64,000 nt of DNA from Stomorhina lunata (Eukaryota; Arthropoda; Insecta; Diptera; Rhiniidae), in assembly GCA_933228675.1 (NCBI GenBank), contig OW121741.1, forward strand, positions 21,876,701 through 21,940,700, read 5' to 3'. The stretch's first letter is position 1. Every line of letters begins with the position of its first letter. Under the pieces are notes generated by a model, which had not been told where the DNA came from, searched no databases, and saw only the letters and a list, made by a program, of their open reading frames with translations. The translations under genes were made by a program, and so were the position numbers. Below are positions 57,756 to 64,000 of the stretch, piece after piece.

Positions 57756-58415
57756 AGTAAATTTTAGAAAAATTTCTTATAAATAGTCAATTTTCGAAAA
57801 ATTTCCTTTAAATAGTCAATTTTCGAAAAATTTCCTTTAAATAGTAAATTTTCTAGAAATTTCCTATAAATAGTAAATTTTTAAAAAATTTTCGAAACAT
57901 TTCTTATAAATAGTCAGTATTCGAAAAATTTTCTATAAATAGTCAATTTTCGAAAAATTTTGTTTAATTAGTTAATTTTCTTAAAATTTCCTATAAATAG
58001 TCAATTTTCGAAAAATTTCCTTTAAATAGTCAATTTACGAAAAATTTCCTATAAATAGTCAATTTTTGAAAAATAAATAGTCAATTTTAGAAAAATTTCG
58101 TATAAGTAGTAAAGTTTCGAAAAATTTCCTATAAATAGTCAATTTTTGAAAAATAAATAGTCAATTTTAGAAAAATTTCGTATAAGTAGTAAAGTTTCGA
58201 AAAATTTCCTTTAAATAGTCAATTTTCGAAAATTTTCCTCTAAATAGTCAATTTTCGAAAAATTTCCTCTAAATAGTCAATTTTCGAAAAATTTCCTATA
58301 AATTGTAAATTTTCGAAAAATTTCCTTTAAATAGTCAATTTTAGAAAAATTTCCTATAGTCAATTTTCGGAAAATTTCCTATAGATAGTCAATTTTCAAA
58401 AAATTTTCTGTAAAT
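57756..58415 (+). repeat. ~29-bp TTCGAA minisatellite, array 3 (forward)
   Basis: At about 57755 the orientation flips without any spacer, the 29-bp unit now reading forward as in 51795-53700. Units are more divergent, and some are truncated (GAAAAATAAATAGTC steps at about 58070 and 58155, duplicated as a block). The array ends near 58415. Confidence 0.93.
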
Positions 58416-59729
58416 ACATAGTTATACTAATTTCATTACTTTACGCCGAACCCTCTTGTTTATAAGTTGGAAAATTAGTGCCAAAAGGTGTATTAAACTT
58501 AATTCAATTTAATCGATGCCATAAACTAGTGCAGTTCAAGTGAATTAGATCAAGAGGTTTTATAAAGCTCTAAACACTCGAGATTTTTATGAAAAAAAAC
58601 AATAGCAAATGTGAACATAACACTTTAATCTCGTTATACATTATCATAACGTTTTCTCATTATTTAAAGGTTAAACACAACCATAAATATTTCCTTGTGG
58701 GGATATTAAACAAATTGCAAATGCAATTTAAGCCGGAAATTGCAAAAGCTATAAATTTTGAAACTACAAAACTCTGTTGTGGTTAAATACTTTAATACAT
58801 ACAAGAATGAAAAATATCACCCAAAAAAGACCTTAAATAGACTTTGGGAGGTCTAAGACTAGACTTTATTTAGAGTGAAAAAATTATGCGAAATCACATA
58901 CATACATATTTGGCAAAATATAGAAAAATAATGTCCTTTTTTCTTTTTTTTAATGTTGATTAATTTCCTTCATGAAACGACTATTAAACAACTAATCTAC
59001 ACGTGTTTAATTATTTACTTTGTAGACTTCATTAAATAATTGTTTACCCAAAAACCCATAAATGTTGCCTTTCTCAGACATTATAATCAGCTTGAAAGGG
59101 CTTAATATTGCGTGCAAATAATTTTCTAACAAAATGTATATATTTTCTCTATAGGAAAACATTATTTTTGTATTTATTTAATTTAATACATTTTTATGAC
59201 ACTTATAAACAAATAAATAAAAGAAACCCCTGCAATTAATTGCTTGTAATTATGGTAATTTCAGTTATTTCTTTCATTTTGTATTTAATCCACTGTTTGC
59301 TGCTGTTTCAAATGAAAGTTTAACATTTACTTTATAATAAATGGTTAAATAAATAGTTTATAATAAAATAAAAAAATATTAAAACTAACTCTGACTTCAG
59401 CTCTAATTTACGAAACACACAACTGGGAATAACATAAATCAACAGTTTACTTTTTCAGTGTAACTGTGTGTGGCGATTAAATGCTGGCGCCTAAAAGTAT
59501 GTGGTTTATTATGTGAATAATAAAGTTATTTCAGAGAACACCACCATTAAACTTTACTGTGGAGGAGTACATTTTAAAAGGGGTCACTGTCCTTTATGAA
59601 ATATGTAAAATAAGTAGAATTTTTTGCTGGTAACCGCTAAAACGGCGTTGTTGTGTTTTGTATGAACACCTTAAAAAAATTAAATGTAAACAAATGTTTA
59701 CATAAATTATTTTTTTGTTGTTTATACTA
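58416..59729. other. ANO8 intron 5 segment, nothing recognised
   Basis: About 1.3 kb of AT-rich sequence between the minisatellite and the mariner-like element. No exon, RNA gene or repeat family was recognised. A 65-codon open frame at 58589-58786 has no motif. Confidence 0.5.
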
Positions 59730-60516
59730 TCGGGTGGTTAAATTTCAAGGGCCGATGTTGATTTTGAATAAAACACAAACTATTTAGGAAATTAATGTAA
59801 TTTTATTTTATTATGATATAGTGGTACTACTCAATTATGCATGGAACAAAATATCGGCCAAATGGGCGCTGCGACCACGGCGGCACACTATAGTATTTCT
59901 GCGGCAAAAAAGGCATTTTTTGACTATAACTTTTCAAAAATCTAATAATGCCATTTGATAGAGAAGAATCTGGCAATGAAAAATCTATATTTTTTTCCTA
60001 TATATATAGAAAAAATCGGTTGAAGTCAGCTAAATGTTGTGAAACAAAAATTTATGGTAAAATTATTGAAATTTAAAGGCTTATGTATCGAAGATATTTC
60101 AAGTGGCAAAATGTAGGTGTGAATTTTATTAAAGTCTGAGATCTTGTGTTTGTTTTAAAGAAAAAAAAAGTTTACTGCACACATAGTTTGGGAGATATGA
60201 GCGCATCAAGATTGTCCTATAAAATTTAGCATTGGCAGTTTTCGTTGGAGAAAAAGTCAGTTGGCTCGGTTTACCTCCGTGCTCTTAGTATAATGAAATG
60301 AAAGACAAAAGGCTTTTCTTTCGAATTAGCTAAAAAAAATTTAGCAACTTTTGTCAAACTTTTGAAAAAATCAAAATTTAGTAAAAAAAGTCAGGAATAT
60401 TGCTTATAATAAAAAACCATTGCATACCTTCAGGCTTAAGTTTTTAATCAAATTGCAGTTATTAATCCTAACTTTAGCTCTTTTATAACAACAATTTATT
60501 AATAATTTATTGACAG

Positions 60517-60718
60517 CTATTTGGAAAAAGTGCATAAGAAATTAAAAAAAAACAAAACCACATGTTTTAATAAGAAAATTAATGTAAAAACAAATACCTA
60601 TGTTTTTCATCGTTTACTTGAGTCTTCTGATCCATATATAAGTAATTTAAGACGACAACCTTATAAAAATGTTTCGGAATTGGATGATGAAGTTAAGGAA
60701 ATGATAATTAATGAATAA
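60517..60718 (+). CDS. Exon-like open frame in nested insertion, unidentified
   Basis: Possible 3'-terminal exon. An acceptor-like TTTATTGACAG ends at 60516 with a branch-like CCTAAC about 50 nt upstream. An open frame of about 66 codons runs from YLEKVHKKLKKNK through YVFHRLLESSDPYISNL to MIINE, stopping at 60716-60718. AATAAA overlaps the stop codon. The peptide is charged and of normal complexity, unlike the repeat-derived frames, so it may be a remnant of a transposase C-terminus or a captured host exon. I do not recognise the family, and no upstream exon was found within the insertion. Confidence 0.3.
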
Positions 60719-60740
60719 AATATTTAAATATTGGCTTTAA

Positions 60741-61505
60741 CCGGATTTCAACCGAAATTGGTAGAACTCTTTTTTAGATCAGAAAATAAAAGTGTGCCGA
60801 ATTTTATCAAATTGTGGGTTATACATTGAAATGTGAAAAAATGGGGGTCCAAGGGGGGTACCTCAAGGAGTCGTCGGATTTCAACCAAAATTAGTAGGGC
60901 TCTTTTCTGGATCAAAAAATAGAATTGTGCCAAATTTGATCAAATTCTATTGAAAATTGGGGTTTATACATTGAGAAGAAAAATAAATGAAAAAATTGGG
61001 GTCCAAGGGAGGTACCTCAAAGAGTCGTCGGATTTCAACCAAAATTAGTAGGGCTCTTTTCTGGATCAAAAAATAGAATTGTGCCAAATTTGATCAAATT
61101 CTATTGAAAATTGGGGTTTATACATTGAGAAGAAAAATAAATGAAAAAATTGGGGTCCAAGGGAGGTACCTCAAAGAGTCGTCGGATTTCAACCAAAATT
61201 AGTAAGGCTTTTTTCTGGATCAAAAAATAGAAGTGTGCCAAATTTTATTAAATTCTATTGAAAATTGGGGTTTATACATTGAGAAGAAAAATAAGTGAAA
61301 AAATGGGGGTCCAAGGGCGGTACCTTAAGGAGTCGTCGGATTTCAACCAAAACTAGTGGAGCTCTTTTCTTGGTCAAATAATAGAGTTATGCCGATTTTT
61401 ATGAAATTCTGTTCAAAATTGCGAGTTATACATTGAGAAGAAAAATAAGTAAAAAAATGAGGGTCCAAGGGAGGTACCTCAAGGAGTCGTCGGATTTCAA
61501 AGTTT
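60741..61505 (+). repeat. 154-bp tandem repeat, ~5 copies
   Basis: GTCGTCGG recurs at 60870, 61024, 61178, 61332 and 61486, exactly 154 bp apart each time. A shorter first unit (about 132 bp, starting CCGGATTTCAACCGAAATTG) precedes them. The unit contains GGTCCAAGGGAGGTACCTCA, GGGCTCTTTTCTGGATCAAA and TTTATACATTGAGAAGAAAA. It lies wholly within the nested insertion. Confidence 0.95.
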
Positions 61506-62766
61506 TTTTGAATTTTTCTTATCTATATAAAACTAAATAAATGTGCCAAATTTCATCGTTGTAGGATAACTCCTTCTATTTTTTGCAGTTAGATGTATGA
61601 AGAAATCTCACTGTGCGGCACACTTCCATCCGATGGTCTAAATTTTCGATGACCCTGAGGCATAACGGAGGTTCTATGCCGTTAATGTGCCGAATTATCT
61701 CATCCTTTACCTTTTGAATTGTTGCTGACTGATCGACGTACACCATTTCTTTCAAATAATCCCAAAGAAAAAAGTCCAACGTTGTCAAATCACATGATCT
61801 TGGCGTCCAATTGACATCGCCATTACGTGAGATAACACGGCCATTCAATTTGTTGCGCAAAAGAGCCATTGTTTCGTAAGCTGTCTGGCAAGTGGCACCG
61901 TCCTGCTGAAAACACATATCGTCCACATCCATATGTTCCAATTTGGGCCATAAAAAGTTCGTTATCATCTCACGATAGCGAACACCATTCACAGTAACTG
62001 CCTGACCGGCCTCATTTTGGAAAAAATACGACCGATGATGCCGCCAGCCCATAAACCGCACCAAACAGTCACTCTTTGTGGGTGCATTGGTTTTTCGACA
62101 ATCACTCTTCGATTCTCATTCGCCCAAATGCGGCAATTGTGTTTATTGACGAATCCACTGAGATGAAAATGTGCCTCATCACTGAAGATGATTTTCTTCG
62201 AAAATTGATCATCCACTGTTGCCATTTCTTGCCACGATTCTGCCCATTCACGACGTTTGGAATGGTCAAGAGGCTTTAGTTCTTGAGCCAATTGCACCTT
62301 GTAAGCGTGTAAATGCAAGTCTTTATGCATAATGTTCATCAACGACGAGCGTGAGAGGTGCAATTGTTGGGCATGACGACGAGTTGAGGTGGACGGCTCT
62401 TCAGCCACACTATCGCGAACAGCAGCAATATTTTCTGCAGTACGAGCTGTACGAGCATGCACTGGTGTTCTCACATCTGCTACAGACCCGGTTTGCTCGA
62501 ATTTTTCAACGATTTTTGCGATTGTACGCACATTTGGATGATCAAATTGACCAAAAAATCACGAAGTGCACGATATGAATTTTGATTTGAACGCTCATTT
62601 TCATAATAAGTCTGGATAAGTTTAACACGTTGTTGGATTGTGTATCTCTCTATGGTTCAAATTGAGTAAGTCTGAAATAGAGAAATGTCAAATAAAATTC
62701 GGAAAAAAACTTGGCGTTTAGGTGTGGTTCACATTCAACATCGGCCCTTACAATTTAACCACCCTT

Positions 62767-63489
62767 TATTACTAACACTTATAGCAATACTTAAAGTACG
62801 CCAATACTAGACCAAGTCCATATAATATTAGCATTATAAAAATATTAATAGGGTAAAAATGTAGGTCAAAATACTAAATAATCATTTTTCGAAAAATTTC
62901 CTATAAATCATGAAATAATAATAACAAGGAAGTTTCATTCTCTCTCTTCAAAATTATTTTGAAGTATATTGGGTTTTTGAAGTTTGATATTTGAAAACAA
63001 TTAAAAGAAAAATGTTGCCACATTAAGAAAAGGGGTACGTAATACATTGGGATTAGTTATCAAAAATGTGTAATTTTGAAGTTAAGCATATAATAAAGAC
63101 TTCAATATCAAAGAAATATAGTTGGAACAAATTGTATGATTATTTATTGAAGCTTTTTCGTAAATATTTGTAAGTTTTTTATCAATAAATTTACATAAAT
63201 TTTGTCATCATAAAATATTAGAAAAGTGGGATTGTCGGCAAAAATATGGTAGCACAAACTTTTACTATCCTAACAAACGTCAGAAAGTTATCATGGCGAC
63301 AAAAAGAGAGGATGGAGCAACCTTCAGAATTATTAAGTCATGCTATAAATAGTCAATTTTCGAAAAATTTCCTTTCATCCGGACCAAATGTTGTAGAAAA
63401 TAAATACCGGGGAAACAACTTAGATACTTTTAAATATTGAACTGTAAAGTCACTGTAAACGAATTTACTTCAATGATTTTACCAACAAT
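62767..63489. other. Spacer with isolated single copies of the 29-bp unit
   Basis: AT-rich intronic DNA. TTTTTCGAAAAATTTCCTAT at about 62885 and ATAGTCAATTTTCGAAAAAT at about 63349 are single copies of the minisatellite found in arrays at 51795-58415. No gene seen. Confidence 0.65.
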
Positions 63490-64000
63490 ACCAACCGCAA
63501 ATGGGGTAAAAACGGGTAAAAAATTTAAAACGTTGTATTTCCTAAAGTAATAGTTATTGAAACCAAATTTAAATAACATTTTGAACAGCTATAAAAAAAA
63601 CGGATAGGTGTTTGGTACTTTTTGTTGAAACTATGCCCGATAAGGGGTAAAATTAGTGAAAATAGATTTTTTGGTATATTTTTTAACTCACTCTTTCTTA
63701 TCTTTTGAACCAAAGAATATAGAAAGGAACTTTGTACAGTAATCAATAGATGTAAACATGTATTTGGTACTTTTTTGATTTCGAGGGCCAAAATGGGTAA
63801 AAAAGGGATAAAATGATAAGTTAACATCGGATGAAATAATATGAATAGGAACAATATGTTAACTGCTTTTTTGTAAAATGTACCGAATTCAATTGGTCTA
63901 AAGAAGTAGCAAATATGCATATGGAACTTTTTTTTCGAAATTAGGGGTTAAAAAAGGGGACAAAATTAGAAATGTTATAACTTTTAAACAAATGAATGTT
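63490..64000 (+). repeat. Dispersed repeat D, copy 2 (continues past window)
   Basis: A diverged copy of 49000-49545 in the same orientation. Shared landmarks are CCTAAAGTAATAGTTATTGA, GAACAGCTATAAAA, AGGTGTTTGGTACTTTTT, CCGATAAGGGGTAAAA and CAAATATGCATATGGAACTT. The copy stops only because the window ends. The minus-strand open frame across it is fortuitous. Confidence 0.82.

Larger units (their letters stand above)
59889..61614. mobile_element. 1,726-bp nested insertion with 9-bp target duplication
   Basis: GCGGCACAC occurs at 59880-59888 and again at 61615-61623, and removing one copy plus the 1,726 bp between them restores a continuous transposase reading. The ends read TATAGTATTTCTGC (left) and, inverted, ACAGTGAGATTTCTTC (right), which share only a weak terminal similarity. 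It contains an exon-like open frame (60517-60718) and a 154-bp tandem repeat. A 9-bp duplication suggests a cut-and-paste DNA element (Mutator-like elements use about 9 bp), but the class is unproven. Confidence 0.82.
59835..62653 (-). pseudogene. Tc1/mariner-type (DDxD) transposase pseudogene
   Basis: Pieces of one transposase read leftward. The N-terminal part, about 62653 down to 62540, starts with ATA where ATG is expected and then has a one-base deletion in a T run near 62550. The helix-turn-helix region and first catalytic Asp (IIFSDEAHF) follow in 61989-62531. A second one-base deletion lies near 62038. The next piece runs to about 61624 with the second Asp (CFQQDGATCQTA) and third Asp (RSCDLTTLD), 36 residues apart by my count. 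The reading then runs into a 1,726-bp insertion. The missing C-terminus, CRRGRSAHLADILFHA plus stop, is found on the other side at 59835-59885. The catalytic triad is intact, but the lesions make the gene non-functional. The protein would cut and paste the element at TA. Confidence 0.92.
59730..62766 (-). mobile_element. Tc1/mariner-superfamily element with ~32-bp TIRs, disrupted
   Basis: The left end (59730-59761) reads TCGGGTGGTTAAATTTCAAG then GGCCGATGTTGA. The inverted right end reads AAGGGTGGTTAAATTGTAAG then GGCCGATGTTGA. Outside both ends is TA (59728-59729 and 62767-62768), the expected target duplication. Without the nested insertion the element would be about 1.3 kb, normal for this superfamily. 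It lies in ANO8 intron 5 in antisense orientation. Confidence 0.93.

Noticed and set aside
61576..62531. Two overlapping minus-strand frames that could be taken for two genes
   Set aside because: They are two pieces of one transposase separated by a one-base deletion near 62038; annotated as one pseudogene.
62076..62578. Plus-strand open frames opposite the transposase
   Set aside because: Shadows of the transposase coding strand, with no motif of their own.
63525..63920. 131-codon minus-strand open frame
   Set aside because: Lies inside a dispersed repeat whose second copy (49000-49545) does not preserve the frame; no domain recognised.

Overview
The window looks like repeat-dominated nuclear DNA of a higher (probably calyptrate) fly. 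It is very AT-rich, has GT-AG introns, and carries a Tc1/mariner-superfamily transposon relic, tRNA-derived retroposons and many satellite blocks. Only one host gene is recognisable: the 5' part of an anoctamin-8 (TMEM16 family) gene on the + strand. Five exons in mutually compatible phases lie at 42595-42847, 43035-43405, 43486-43778, 46833-46988 and 55112-55177. The gene runs off the right edge, and its extreme N-terminus probably lies on an exon upstream that I could not find. I see no bacterial gene, rRNA gene or CRISPR array.

Left part (1-42594), apparently gene-free. An 11-bp satellite (1-1950) is followed by four arrays of one ~30-bp minisatellite whose unit is centred on GGTACC. These occupy 3591-6415, 7241-9875, 11061-13110 and 14091-16905, in orientations +, -, -, +. 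Next come an anomalous GC-richer block (16915-17345), an 18-bp minisatellite (18255-20600) and an almost perfectly homogeneous ~8.2-kb array of an 11-bp unit (21522-29690). A stretch of old dispersed repeats (29691-34960) follows, then three loci of a 12-bp satellite (34990-35180, 35976-37910, 39885-41625). Two short elements with terminal inverted repeats lie at 30967-31220 and 38044-38738.

Right part (42595-64000), mostly ANO8 introns. Intron 3 is a degenerate field of TTCTAGTTCAG-like motifs broken by copies of a ~300-bp MITE and a cluster of hairpin units. Intron 4 holds a 3.0-kb foldback element with TA target duplication (47166-50169), itself interrupted by a tRNA-derived SINE and a 132-bp tandem repeat. 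It also holds more MITE copies and a ~29-bp minisatellite centred on TTCGAA (51795-53700). The same 29-bp family returns in opposite orientation just after exon 5 (55668-57755) and flips again (57756-58415), so exon 5 sits between long inverted arrays. A mariner-like element (59730-62766) has an inactivated transposase split by a 1,726-bp nested insertion with a 9-bp target duplication. That insertion carries an exon-like open frame and an exact 154-bp tandem repeat.

Most long open frames in the window are by-products of tandem repeats whose unit lacks stop codons in some frame. Apart from the ANO8 exons and the transposase relic I do not regard them as genes. Element boundaries and periods were read by eye, so array ends are accurate only to about one repeat unit.
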